This document shows, in pieces, positions 7,930 through 14,473 of a stretch of 16,591 bases of DNA. The translations under genes were made by a program, and so were the position numbers. The DNA is from VRUE01 sp036557525 (GTDB lineage Bacteria; Actinomycetota; Thermoleophilia; Solirubrobacterales; 70-9): NCBI GenBank assembly GCA_036557525.1, contig DATBHH010000032.1, positions 1 to 16,591 of the forward strand, in the 5' to 3' direction. Position 1 is the stretch's first letter. Every line of letters begins with the position of its first letter. A model generated the notes under the pieces. That model was given only the letters and a program-made list of their open reading frames with translations, did not search any database and was not told the origin of the DNA.

Positions 7930-8601
7930 ATGGCTCTCAAACTTGGCGACGTAGCACCGGACTTCGAGGCCGAAACGACCGAGGGGCCGATCAAGTTCCA
8001 CGACTGGCTCGACGATTCGTGGGCGATTCTCTTCTCGCACCCCAAAGACTTCACCCCCGTCTGCACGACGGAGCTCGGGTACATGGCGAGGATCGAGCCC
8101 GAGTTCGAGAAGCGGAACGTGAAGATCATCGGGCTCTCCGTCGACCCGCTCGAAAACCACGAGGACTGGGTCGACGACATCGAGGCCACCCAGGGGGCGA
8201 GGCCCGACTACCCGATCATCAGCGACGCCGACTTTCACGTCTCGAAGCTGTACGGGATGCTCCCGGCGGAAGTCTCGGGGGACTCGGCCGACCGCACCCC
8301 CGCCGACAACCAGACCGTTCGCAACGTCTTCGTCATCGGCCCTGACAAGAAAATCAAACTGATCCTGGTCTACCCGATGACGACCGGCCGCAACTTCGAC
8401 GAGGTCCTGCGGGTGATCGACTCGCTGCAGCTGACCGAACAGCACAAAGTCGCGACGCCGGCCAACTGGAAGAACGGCGACGACGTGATCATCGCCGGCT
8501 CGGTCTCCAACGACGAAGCGAAGGAGATCTACCCGGACGGCTGGGAGGAGCCCCGGCCCTACATCCGGATAGTCCCGCAGCCGGAGAAGGAAAAGGTCTA
8601 G
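7930..8601 (+). CDS. 1-Cys peroxiredoxin (Prx6 type)
   Basis: Thiol peroxidase reducing hydrogen peroxide and organic hydroperoxides in the cytoplasm. The active-site motif is HPKDFTPVCTTEL with the peroxidatic C45; P38 and T42 fit the PxxxTxxC motif. No other cysteine occurs in the 223 residues, so this is a true 1-Cys enzyme needing an external thiol. The long C-terminal domain (TPANWKNGDDVII, then GWEEPRPYIRIV) is typical of Prx6, not AhpC. An ATG at 7894 is in frame, but 7930 is preferred: AAGGAG and AAGGA stand 5-11 bases upstream, and MALKLGDVAPDFEA aligns with family N-termini. Its stop TAG shares bases with the stop of the convergent Nudix gene. Confidence 0.95.
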   Translation: MALKLGDVAPDFEAETTEGPIKFHDWLDDSWAILFSHPKDFTPVCTTELGYMARIEPEFEKRNVKIIGLSVDPLENHEDWVDDIEATQGARPDYPIISDADFHVSKLYGMLPAEVSGDSADRTPADNQTVRNVFVIGPDKKIKLILVYPMTTGRNFDEVLRVIDSLQLTEQHKVATPANWKNGDDVIIAGSVSNDEAKEIYPDGWEEPRPYIRIVPQPEKEKV

Positions 8602-9152
8602 CCGAGGCGGTCGAGGAGCTCGGCGAGGATCCTCGCCGTCGCTCCCCAGATCAGGTGGCCCTCGATCTCGTACGTCGGGGTGTGGATCGGGACCCCGCGC
8701 CGGACCAGGCGCCGCATCGCGTATCCCTGATCGAGGATCTCGAGTGAGAACGTGAGCAGGGTCTCGACCTCCGCCGGGTTCGGTTCCAGGTCGAGGTCCG
8801 CCGGGTCGGGGATGCGGCCGACGAACGGGTGGATCCGGTAGCCGGTGACGAAGGTCCCGGTCGGCGGCAGCGCCCCGCTGAGCACGACGTCCCCGCGGGC
8901 GAGCGCGATCTCCTCCTCGGCCTCGCGCAGGGCGGTCCCGACGAGATCGGGGTCGGCCGGGTCCTGGCGGCCGCCGGGAAAGGAGATCTCGCCGGCGTGG
9001 CGGCGGAGGTCGGCTCGGCGCTCGGTGAAGACCAGCCCCGGCTGCTCGGGCCAGCCGTAGAGGGGGAGGAGGACGGCGGCGTCGGTGTCGCCGCGAACCT
9101 CGATCTCCCGCGCTTCCTCGGGCGTGAGCAGCCGGTCGGCGAGCTCGCTCAG
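8598..9152 (-). CDS. nudL: Nudix hydrolase, CoA pyrophosphatase-like (NudL family), apparent CTG start
   Basis: Predicted to hydrolyse CoA and derivatives to 4'-phosphopantetheine and 3',5'-ADP. The 184 residues include LRRHAGEISFPGGRQDP followed by TALREAEEEIAL, the NudL/UPF0035 signature fused to the Nudix box (about 60-84; REAEEE at 76-81). The frame is open and unbroken, but there is no ATG, GTG or TTG before this box; the first is a GTG at 8885, after the catalytic motif. The codon CTG at 9152 overlaps the SDR stop as CTGA and is followed by SELADRLLTPEEA, a normal-looking N-terminus, with AGGTGA 4 bases upstream. CTG initiation by coupling is therefore inferred. Its stop TAG overlaps the peroxiredoxin stop in CTAG at 8598-8601. 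Confidence 0.85.
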   Translation of the reverse strand: MSELADRLLTPEEAREIEVRGDTDAAVLLPLYGWPEQPGLVFTERRADLRRHAGEISFPGGRQDPADPDLVGTALREAEEEIALARGDVVLSGALPPTGTFVTGYRIHPFVGRIPDPADLDLEPNPAEVETLLTFSLEILDQGYAMRRLVRRGVPIHTPTYEIEGHLIWGATARILAELLDRLG

Positions 9153-9961
9153 ATGATCACCTGGACGGTGCCGCCGTCGACCGACCAGGCGGCGCCGCTG
9201 ACGTAGGACGCGCCCTCGGAGCAGAGGAACACGATCGGCGCGGCGATCTCGCCGACCTTGGCGAGGCGGCCGATCGGCCGTTTCGAGCCGGCCGCCTCGA
9301 GCGCCTCCTCGCGACTCGCTGCGCCGGAGAGCTCGCGCGACTGGTCGAGCAGGCCGCCGGGCTCCATCCAGAGCTCGGCCTCGACCGGCCCGGGGCAGAT
9401 TGCGTTGACGAGGACGCCCCTGCTCGCGTAGCGGTCGGCGAACAGGCGTGAGAGCGAGAGCTCGGCCGACTTCGCGACCGAGTACTCGGGCATCGACGCC
9501 GAGGGGCGCTTGCCGGCGGTCGAGCAGACGTTGACGATCCGGCCCCAGCCGCGCTCGGCCATCGCCGGGGCGGCGGCCCGCATCGCCCGCAGCGGCGCCA
9601 TCACGTTCAGCTCGTACTGCGCTCGCCAGTCCTCGTCGGGGACGTCGCCGAGATCGCGCGAGCGGGCGGCGCCGGCATTGTTGACGAGGATGTCGAGGGC
9701 GCCGAACAGCTCGGTGGCCGTCGCCAGCATCCGCTCACCGGCGTCCTCGGCGGTGACGTCGAGCGCGAGCACCTCGGCCCGCCCGCCGCTGCCGGCGCCC
9801 GCCGCGGCCGCGTCGTCGGCGGCCTCGGCGAGGGCGTCGGCGCTTCGCGCGACGAGCAGGACCGCGGCGCCCTCGGCGCAGAGCCGGCGCGCGGTCTCGC
9901 GGCCGATGCCGCGGCCGGCGCCGGTGACGACGCAGCCCCTGCCGGCGAGGCCCAGGTCCAT
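9149..9961 (-). CDS. Short-chain dehydrogenase/reductase (SDR)
   Basis: Classical SDR of 270 residues using NAD(P) to oxidise or reduce an alcohol/ketone. The cofactor loop TGAGRGIG is at 13-20 and NNAG at 94-97. Catalytic N119, S147, Y160 and K164 (YSVAK) are all present. The C-terminal part, with FLCSEGASYVSGAAWSVDGG, is typical of FabG-like members. The start ATG 9961 shares one base with the OsmC-like stop (TGATG) and has GGAGG a few bases upstream. An open extension to 10030 overlaps the OsmC gene and is not used. Substrate is unknown; the neighbours do not define it. Confidence 0.92.
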   Translation of the reverse strand: MDLGLAGRGCVVTGAGRGIGRETARRLCAEGAAVLLVARSADALAEAADDAAAAGAGSGGRAEVLALDVTAEDAGERMLATATELFGALDILVNNAGAARSRDLGDVPDEDWRAQYELNVMAPLRAMRAAAPAMAERGWGRIVNVCSTAGKRPSASMPEYSVAKSAELSLSRLFADRYASRGVLVNAICPGPVEAELWMEPGGLLDQSRELSGAASREEALEAAGSKRPIGRLAKVGEIAAPIVFLCSEGASYVSGAAWSVDGGTVQVII

Positions 9962-10362
9962 CAGCCCTCCTCGACCCGGTAGGAGACGGCGACGTCGGTC
10001 TCGTGGGCGAGGACGCGGTGAACCGGGCACCTGCCGGCGACCTTGAGGAGCGCCTCGCGCTGCTCCTCGCCGAGCTCGGCCGGGAGGAGGATCGCCACCG
10101 AGAACGAGCGCGGGACGAAGCGGTCGTAATCGACGTCGACGGTGACCTCCACCCGGCCCACGTCCCAGCCCTTGCGCTCGGCGTACATCTCGATCGTGAT
10201 CGCGACGCAGCCGGCGAGGCCGGCTGCGACGAGCCGGGTGGGGGCGGGGCCGGCGTCCTGTCCGCCCGCCTCGACCGGCTCGTCGATCAGGAGCCGGTGC
10301 CGCCCCCCTTCGATCTCGACGTCGTGGGCGAACCCCTCCCGGCGCCGGGCGACGACCCTCAT
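9961..10362 (-). CDS. OsmC-like peroxiredoxin-fold protein
   Basis: 133 residues, the usual length for OsmC/YhfA proteins, which reduce organic hydroperoxides or handle related thiol chemistry. Two family cysteines are present, C52 in LAGCVAITIEMYAERKGW and C112 in GRCPVHRVL. The buried EMYAERKGW helix is typical of the YhfA-like branch. ATG 10362 overlaps the stop of the second micro-ORF as ATGA and lacks its own ribosome site, so translation is probably coupled to the micro-ORF chain. The downstream SDR overlaps by one base. With the peroxiredoxin nearby it suggests oxidative defence, but that link is only positional. Confidence 0.92.
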   Translation of the reverse strand: MRVVARRREGFAHDVEIEGGRHRLLIDEPVEAGGQDAGPAPTRLVAAGLAGCVAITIEMYAERKGWDVGRVEVTVDVDYDRFVPRSFSVAILLPAELGEEQREALLKVAGRCPVHRVLAHETDVAVSYRVEEG

Positions 10363-10430
10363 GAGAAACGATCGCGCTTCGCTCGCTGCGCGAAGAACCA
10401 GATATGGACGCTGGCTCGGTCGGCGCTCAT
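10359..10430 (-). CDS. Repeat-encoded micro-ORF, 23 codons (second of tandem pair)
   Basis: The ATG overlaps the stop of the preceding micro-ORF (ATGA, 10430-10427). Its own TGA overlaps the OsmC-like ATG (ATGA, 10362-10359). The peptide opens MSADRASV, has HIWFF in the centre, then AQRAKRD and a short RFS tail. It differs from its tandem partner by one residue in the first twenty (D for E) and in the tail. The frame stays open over the whole unit. It is a cationic amphipathic peptide of unknown role, or a coupling linker. Confidence 0.48.
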   Translation of the reverse strand: MSADRASVHIWFFAQRAKRDRFS

Positions 10431-10498
10431 GACGATGGATCGCGCTTCGCTCGCTGCGCGAAGAACCAGATATGGACGCTGGCTCGCTCCGCGCTCAT
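10363..10498 (-). repeat. Tandem pair of 68-bp junction repeat units
   Basis: Two units with a period of exactly 68 bases; for example GATCGCGCTTCG begins at 10370 and again at 10438. They are nearly identical across 60 bases, differing mainly in GGTCGG versus CGCTCC near 10418 and 10486. Each contains the inverted repeat TCGCGC/GCGCGA (10372-10393 and 10440-10461) around a 10-base loop. They fill the entire gap between the cobalamin adenosyltransferase and the OsmC-like gene. Confidence 0.9.
10427..10498 (-). CDS. Repeat-encoded micro-ORF, 23 codons (first of tandem pair)
   Basis: ATG 10498 lies 2 bases after the TAG stop of the cobalamin adenosyltransferase. The TGA at 10429-10427 overlaps the next micro-ORF start as ATGA. 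The peptide opens MSAERASV, then HIWFF, then AQRAKRD and a PSS tail. Compared with the copy at 2871-2936, the central five residues all differ but four stay hydrophobic, and the ends are nearly constant. That hints at peptide-level constraint. No homologous family is recognised. Confidence 0.48.
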   Translation of the reverse strand: MSAERASVHIWFFAQRAKRDPSS

Positions 10499-10500
10499 GC

Positions 10501-11067
10501 CTAGGACCGGCGCCGACCCTCGAACAGGGCCGGCTCGGCGACGTCGGCGAAGCGGGCGAGAGCGTAGGCGAGGTCCGAAGCCCGGTTGACGAAGTGGACG
10601 ACGGTCTCGCCGGCGAGCTCGCCGGCCTCGTTGAGGGCGCTCAGCCGGCGCTCGGCGCGGCGGATCGTCGTCCTTGCGACGTCGAGCTGGGCCGAGAGCT
10701 GGTTGCCGCCGGGGATCACGAACTGCGGCGGCAGCTCGACCCGGCCCATGTAGTGGTCGATCCGCTCCTCGAGCTCGGCGACCATCGCCTCGGTCGTGCG
10801 GCTGATCCCGTCTTCGAGGCGGTCCGCCGCCTCGGGCGCCGTCGCCAGCTCGGCGCCGGCGACGAAGAGATCGTCCTGAAGGTGGAGGATGTCGGCGGCG
10901 AGCTCCGCCTGGTCGGTGGCGCAGAGGGCGCGGGCGACGCCGAGCTGGGCGCAGGCCTCGTCGAGCGCCCCGTACGCCTCGGTGCGACCGTGATGCTTGG
11001 GAACCCGCCCGCCGTACCAGAGGGATGTGGTGCCGTCGTCGCCCTTGCGCGTGTAGATCCTGACCAC
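10501..11067 (-). CDS. pduO: Cob(I)alamin adenosyltransferase, PduO type
   Basis: Transfers the 5'-deoxyadenosyl group of ATP to cob(I)alamin to make coenzyme B12. The 188 residues are standard length. The N-terminal ATP-binding signature is YTRKGDDGTTSLW (5-17). GALDEACAQLG (33-43), FVIPGG (117-122), IRRAERR (135-141) and NRASDLAYALAR (161-172) match the conserved helices. No B12-dependent enzyme or B12 synthesis gene is in the window. The start is GTG 11067; TAGGAT lies 6 bases upstream, so the message is probably leaderless. It is the first gene of the chain leading through two micro-ORFs to OsmC-like, SDR and NudL genes. Confidence 0.95.
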   Translation of the reverse strand: MVRIYTRKGDDGTTSLWYGGRVPKHHGRTEAYGALDEACAQLGVARALCATDQAELAADILHLQDDLFVAGAELATAPEAADRLEDGISRTTEAMVAELEERIDHYMGRVELPPQFVIPGGNQLSAQLDVARTTIRRAERRLSALNEAGELAGETVVHFVNRASDLAYALARFADVAEPALFEGRRRS

Positions 11068-11073
11068 GGTTTG

Positions 11074-11079
11074 ATCCTA
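11074..11079 (-). promoter_or_regulatory. Putative -10 box (TAGGAT) of the pduO operon
   Basis: TAGGAT on the minus strand, 6 bases before GTG 11067, in the 33-base gap after the DUF1015 stop. There is no ribosome site between box and start, consistent with leaderless transcription. Confidence 0.5.
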
Positions 11080-11100
11080 CGCGGCGGCCGATTCAGCGTC

Positions 11101-12390
11101 TCAGCCGACGGGGTTGAAGACCAGCCCGGACATCACCTTGGGGAAGAAGTAGGTCGACTTCGGCGGCATGTTCTCGTCGCTTTCGCAGATCGCCCGGACC
11201 TGGTCGACGGGGATCGGGCGGAGGATGAAGGCGACGTCGTAGGTGCCGTCCTCGATCAGGGCGAGGGAGTCCTCGACGCTCTTCGCGTAGCCGATGCCGC
11301 GCTTGGCGAGGATGTCCTCCTCGCTCATCCCGGCGATCCCCTTCAGGACGAGGGTCTCGAGGATCGCCGCGTCGAGTCGGCGATAGGCCTCCGGCCTGCC
11401 GGCGAGCTGCTCGTCGAGAGCGGCGATCGCCGAGTCCTTCAGGCGCAGCCGGTAGCCGCGGCCGTGGTGGGTGTCGTAGAGGCCGAAGACGCCGGCGCCC
11501 TCCTCGCCCCTCGGGTCGAGCTCCTCGATCGGGACCTCGGTGGCGTCGAAGAGCTCGCGCAGCCCGTTGCCGAGGGCCTGCTGACGCTCGGGGTCCTGGG
11601 CGAATCCGGAGAGCAGCCGGTGGGTCGGGAAGACGGTGAGGCCGGGATCGTCGAGACCGGTCAGCGCCATCAGGGTGTAGTCGTGATCGCCCTCTCCTCC
11701 GACCTCGTCGCGATAGGCGATCGCCGTCTCGTAGCGGTGGTGGCCGTCGGCGATCAGCAGCCGGGCACCGTCGAGCAGCTCGTGGACCGCGGCGTGGACG
11801 CCGGCGTCGTCGACTCGCCAGACACGGGTCACCGCCCCCGATTCGTCGGTTGCCTCTCCCCACGGCTCGTCTTCCTCGATCGCGGGGGCGACCAGGGGCC
11901 AGGGGTCGGCGGTCGCCAGCGAGAAGATCGCCGAGAGGTTGTGGCGGGTGGCGCGGGTGAGGTCGAGGCGGTCCTTCTTCGGCCCCGGCAGCGTTCGCTC
12001 GTGGGGCAGGACCTGGCCGGCCTCGTAATCCTCGACCCGAACCCTGGCGAGGATCCCATGCCGGGTCCGCGCCTCGCCGTCGGGGCCCGTGTAGTCCTGG
12101 GTGATCGCCCAGATCGACGGCTCCGAGTCGGTGACGAGCGCGCCGGCCTCGCGCCAGGCGGCCATCGTCCGCGCGGCCCGCTCATATGGGTCGTCGCCGG
12201 TCTCGGTCGGGCCCGACTCGCCGTACGGTTTCGGCAGGTCGATCGCCACCGCGTTGTAGGGCGAGCGCTCGAGCAGCGCCTTCCGCTGCTCGGCGTCGAT
12301 CACGTCGTAGGGCGGCGCCGCGACGTCGTCGAGGGGCCCGACGACGTCGAGGTCGTAGTGCGTCGCGAAGATCGGGCGGACATCGGCCAT
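11101..12390 (-). CDS. DUF1015 family protein
   Basis: A 429-residue member of the DUF1015 family. The family motifs are visible: APPYDVID near the start (25-32), HERTLPGPKKDRLDLTRATRHNLSAIF (130-156) and the hallmark IADGHHRYETAIAYR (213-227). A C-terminal FLFPKV-like segment (STYFFPKVMSGLVFNP) closes the protein. Some relatives have been linked to free-serine kinase activity, but I recall this only loosely, so I do not assign it here. It is soluble with no signal peptide. The ATG at 12390 has a TAGGTT box 9 bases upstream and diverges from the 2TM gene. It is followed after 33 bases by the pduO promoter. Confidence 0.9.
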   Translation of the reverse strand: MADVRPIFATHYDLDVVGPLDDVAAPPYDVIDAEQRKALLERSPYNAVAIDLPKPYGESGPTETGDDPYERAARTMAAWREAGALVTDSEPSIWAITQDYTGPDGEARTRHGILARVRVEDYEAGQVLPHERTLPGPKKDRLDLTRATRHNLSAIFSLATADPWPLVAPAIEEDEPWGEATDESGAVTRVWRVDDAGVHAAVHELLDGARLLIADGHHRYETAIAYRDEVGGEGDHDYTLMALTGLDDPGLTVFPTHRLLSGFAQDPERQQALGNGLRELFDATEVPIEELDPRGEEGAGVFGLYDTHHGRGYRLRLKDSAIAALDEQLAGRPEAYRRLDAAILETLVLKGIAGMSEEDILAKRGIGYAKSVEDSLALIEDGTYDVAFILRPIPVDQVRAICESDENMPPKSTYFFPKVMSGLVFNPVG

Positions 12391-12399
12391 CGGGCGCGA

Positions 12400-12405
12400 A
12401 ACCTA
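12400..12405 (-). promoter_or_regulatory. Putative -10 box (TAGGTT) of the DUF1015 gene
   Basis: TAGGTT on the minus strand, 9 bases before ATG 12390, within the 46-base divergent gap. No ribosome site is seen before the ATG. Confidence 0.45.
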
Positions 12406-12423
12406 GCGCTTGGCGAGTCCTGA

Positions 12424-12429
12424 TAGAAC
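12424..12429 (+). promoter_or_regulatory. Putative -10 box (TAGAAC) of the 2TM gene
   Basis: TAGAAC (in TGATAGAAC) 7 bases before ATG 12437, on the other side of the same divergent gap. The intervening GGGCGGG could act as a weak ribosome site if transcription starts earlier. Confidence 0.4.
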
Positions 12430-12436
12430 GGGCGGG

Positions 12437-12712
12437 ATGGATACCACGCCCGGCACCGAGCAGGAGCTGCGCGAACAGGCGATCACGCAGCTGAAGAAGA
12501 AGCGCGATTTCCGCACCCACATCTTCATCTACGTTCTGGTCAACGTGATGCTGGTGGTGATCTGGGCTGTGACCGGTGCCGGGTTCTTCTGGCCGGTCTT
12601 CGTGATCTTCGGCTGGGGCATCGGCGTCGCCGCCAACGCCTGGGACGTCTACGCGCGCAAGCCGATCACCGAGGATGAGATCCGCCGTGAGTCCGAGCGG
12701 CTGCAGGGCTGA
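12437..12712 (+). CDS. 2TM-domain small membrane protein
   Basis: 91 residues matching the 2TM domain pattern: a charged helix (LREQAITQLKKKRDFRTH), a first membrane span IFIYVLVNVMLVVIWAV (about 29-45), then FFWPVFVIFGWGIGVAANAW as the second span. The RxFRxH, YxxVN and FWPxF...GWGIG signatures are characteristic. In other proteins this domain follows histidine kinases, or occurs alone with no defined function. An in-frame TTG at 12410 exists, but ATG 12437 fits the domain boundary and the -10 box. Both termini are probably cytoplasmic. Confidence 0.88.
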   Translation: MDTTPGTEQELREQAITQLKKKRDFRTHIFIYVLVNVMLVVIWAVTGAGFFWPVFVIFGWGIGVAANAWDVYARKPITEDEIRRESERLQG

Positions 12713-12725
12713 CGGCCCGCCGCTC

Positions 12726-12731
12726 TAGACT
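12726..12731 (+). promoter_or_regulatory. Putative -10 box (TAGACT) of tRNA-Pro
   Basis: TAGACT 9 bases before the mature tRNA 5' end at 12741, in the 28-base gap after the 2TM gene. It would start the transcript very near the mature tRNA end and may also drive the lipoprotein gene. Confidence 0.45.
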
Positions 12732-12740
12732 GGGCGTCTT

Positions 12741-12814
12741 CGGGGCGTGGCGCAGCCTGGTAGCGCGCGGCCTTTGGGTGGCCGAGGTCCCCGGTTCAAA
12801 TCCGGGCGCCCCGA
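12741..12814 (+). tRNA. tRNA-Pro (UGG anticodon)
   Basis: Complete cloverleaf of 74 bases. The acceptor stem CGGGGCG pairs with CGCCCCG, with A as discriminator. The D-arm is GCGC...GCGC, and the anticodon stem CGGCC/GGCCG encloses loop TTTGGGT with anticodon TGG at 12775-12777. The T-arm is CCCGG TTCAAAT CCGGG. CCA is not encoded. It reads proline codons CCN with wobble U34. A coding sequence begins only 17 bases downstream. Confidence 0.97.
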
Positions 12815-12831
12815 TATGCTTCCGCGCTCTC

Positions 12832-14157
12832 ATGTCCCGCGTCCCTCGCTTCGCCAAGCCCGCCGCCGCGCTGATCGCCGCCGCCGCCGTAGTCCTCGCG
12901 GTCAGCGGCTGCGCCTTCCTCAAGCCCAACAGCCTCGCGCTCACCCAGCCGCAGGGGACCGGCCCGGTTCGGGTGCACTTCAACCTCTGCACGCTCGGCG
13001 GAAGCGGATTCTGCGGCCCGAACGAAGACGAAGAATCGCTGCAATACGTCGCCGGAATCGCGGTGCCGCCCGGGTCGGTGCCGCCCGCGAGCTTCACCGC
13101 CGTCCCGGTCGGCGGCGGCACCCCGATCGCGTTCACCCGCGACGACGAAGTCGTTCCGGAGATGACCGCCGCCGCCGCGGCGATACAGAAATTCCTCGGC
13201 GAAGCCGAAACCCCGGAAGAAATCAAAGAGGCTGAAGAACTCAGACCGTTCCTCGGCGGCCCGTGGCCCCCGAGCGGCCTGCAGGGAGTCGGCTATATCT
13301 CTGCGCCCGTCCAGGAACTCGAAGGCGTGGCCGCTGAATGGTCGGTGGACGCCGACTTCGGGCTTCCGACCCCGGCCGACGGCGGTCCCTTCGCGGGGCC
13401 CTTCGCAACCTCGGTCGCCATCGGCTTCCGTGAAGTCACCGCGACCGAGCCCGCGAGCAGGCCCCTCCACTGCGCCAGGTTCGAAGCCCTACCGCAGGAA
13501 GGCGAAGCCTTCTGCAGCGGCAGCCTCCAGCAGGCGCAGATCGGCACCGCCGATCTGCGGATCGCGGCTCCCGCAAAGCCGGCGCAGGCGTTCGTCGGCG
13601 GCAGCGCCCAGCTCGCCTTCCCGCTCAAGTTCGGCGGCGCTCCGACGACCCCGCCGACCTTCGCGCTGAGCGCGACGACGACGGTCAAGGGCGGCAAGAC
13701 CAAGCTCGGGTCCGGCAGCTTCACGCCCGGCCCGGCGAACCCGACCGGCAACGTCACGGTGTCGGTGCCGAACTCGGCCAAGCCCGGCACGTACTCGGTG
13801 ACCCTCACCGCGGCCACCTTCCAGGGAAGCACCGCCACGCAGGTTGGAAAACTGAAGGTGACGAAGCCGAAGCTGAAGTTCGCCGGAGTTCAGCTCAACG
13901 CCGGCAAGGGCACCGCGACCCTCAAGGTCAAGGTCCCCGGCGCGGGCCGCCTGACGATCACCGGCAAGGGCGTCGCCAAGGTGAAGAAGAAGGCGAACAA
14001 GGCGAAGACACTGAAGGTGAAGATCAAGACCACCGGCGGGACGAGCGACCAGCTCGGCAACGCCGGCAGCGTCAAGGTGAAGGTGAAGGCGACCTTCAAG
14101 CCCAGCTCGGGGATCTCGGTCTCGAAGACGAAGTCGATCGTCCTCAAACAGCACTAA
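12832..14157 (+). CDS. Predicted lipoprotein with beta-sandwich and lysine-rich C-terminal repeats
   Basis: 441 residues, not a family I recognise. The N-terminus MSRVPRF has two Arg, then a hydrophobic stretch ending in a lipobox VSGC with C27 as the lipidated residue, so it is exported and anchored outside. A central region of about 200 residues is acidic and proline-rich. From about residue 255, AFVGGSAQLAFPLKF and GTYSVTLTAATFQG suggest an Ig-like beta-sandwich. The last 90 residues are dense in Lys with repeated KVK motifs, a tail I associate with surface proteins of Thermoleophilia (from memory). ATG 12832 is chosen because it starts the signal peptide. No ribosome site is visible, and the tRNA ends 17 bases upstream. 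Glu is often GAA near 13020-13250, unlike neighbouring genes that prefer GAG. Confidence 0.85.
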   Translation: MSRVPRFAKPAAALIAAAAVVLAVSGCAFLKPNSLALTQPQGTGPVRVHFNLCTLGGSGFCGPNEDEESLQYVAGIAVPPGSVPPASFTAVPVGGGTPIAFTRDDEVVPEMTAAAAAIQKFLGEAETPEEIKEAEELRPFLGGPWPPSGLQGVGYISAPVQELEGVAAEWSVDADFGLPTPADGGPFAGPFATSVAIGFREVTATEPASRPLHCARFEALPQEGEAFCSGSLQQAQIGTADLRIAAPAKPAQAFVGGSAQLAFPLKFGGAPTTPPTFALSATTTVKGGKTKLGSGSFTPGPANPTGNVTVSVPNSAKPGTYSVTLTAATFQGSTATQVGKLKVTKPKLKFAGVQLNAGKGTATLKVKVPGAGRLTITGKGVAKVKKKANKAKTLKVKIKTTGGTSDQLGNAGSVKVKVKATFKPSSGISVSKTKSIVLKQH

Positions 14158-14161
14158 CCCG

Positions 14162-14174
14162 CCTGAGACTCAGG
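14162..14174. repeat. 13-bp perfect palindrome (CCTGAG-A-CTCAGG)
   Basis: Lies 4 bases after the lipoprotein stop and is followed by TTT. As RNA it could fold with a 4-bp stem and 5-base loop, too weak for a confident terminator. As DNA it is a symmetric site that could bind a dimeric regulator of the next gene. Confidence 0.4.
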
Positions 14175-14192
14175 TTTCGGCTCGTCCGCTCC

Positions 14193-14200
14193 GATAGCTA
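14193..14200 (+). promoter_or_regulatory. Putative -10 region (GATAGCTA) of the small-protein gene
   Basis: GATAGCTA lies 6 bases before ATG 14207 and 3 before an in-frame GTG at 14204. It follows the spacing seen at other operon heads, though the hexamer match is poorer. Confidence 0.35.
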
Positions 14201-14206
14201 GGGGTG

Positions 14207-14473
14207 ATGGAGGCACAGGTCACCAGCCCCAAGCGCATCGAGCGCGTCGTGTTCGAAACCGACCGCCATCTCGTGGCCGGCGATGTGACGCTGCCCTCAA
14301 ACGGCTATGAGGGCCGGCTCTCGGACGCGATCAACCGCGAGGACGTGGCCTTCATCCGGCTCACCGACGTCGAGCTGGTTCCGCTGGGCGAGGGACAGGC
14401 CACCAGGCACGACTTTCTGATGCTCGCCAAGGCGCACATCCGCCTCGCCCACCCCGCTCACGATCCCTGTTAG
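14207..14473 (+). CDS. Small uncharacterised protein (DUF6812-like)
   Basis: 88 soluble residues with the pattern KRIERVVFETDRHLVAGDVTLPSNGYEGRLSDAINREDVAFIRLTDVEL. I associate this with small beta-rich proteins of the DUF6812 type, whose function is unknown; the family name is from memory and should be tested. There is no membrane segment or catalytic motif. GTG at 14204 directly before the ATG is an alternative start. The stop TAG (14471-14473) overlaps the TAA of the convergent membrane gene, sharing TTAG at 14470-14473. Confidence 0.75.
   Translation: MEAQVTSPKRIERVVFETDRHLVAGDVTLPSNGYEGRLSDAINREDVAFIRLTDVELVPLGEGQATRHDFLMLAKAHIRLAHPAHDPC

Noticed and set aside
8598..8885. 95-residue minus-strand protein starting at the GTG at 8885
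   Set aside because: This would exclude the Nudix catalytic box, which is intact just upstream in the same frame. The true gene extends to about 9152.
10363..10498. CRISPR array or insertion sequence at the tandem repeat
   Set aside because: There are only two units with no unique spacers. No transposase, terminal inverted repeats or cas genes are nearby.
10003..12423. 806-codon plus-strand open frame opposite OsmC-like, pduO and DUF1015 genes
   Set aside because: It crosses three real minus-strand genes and the repeat units, and its sequence is low-complexity Gly/Asp/Arg. Shadow frame.
14162..14180. Rho-independent terminator after the lipoprotein gene
   Set aside because: The palindrome allows only a 4-bp stem with a 5-base loop, and only three T residues follow. 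Kept as a palindrome instead.
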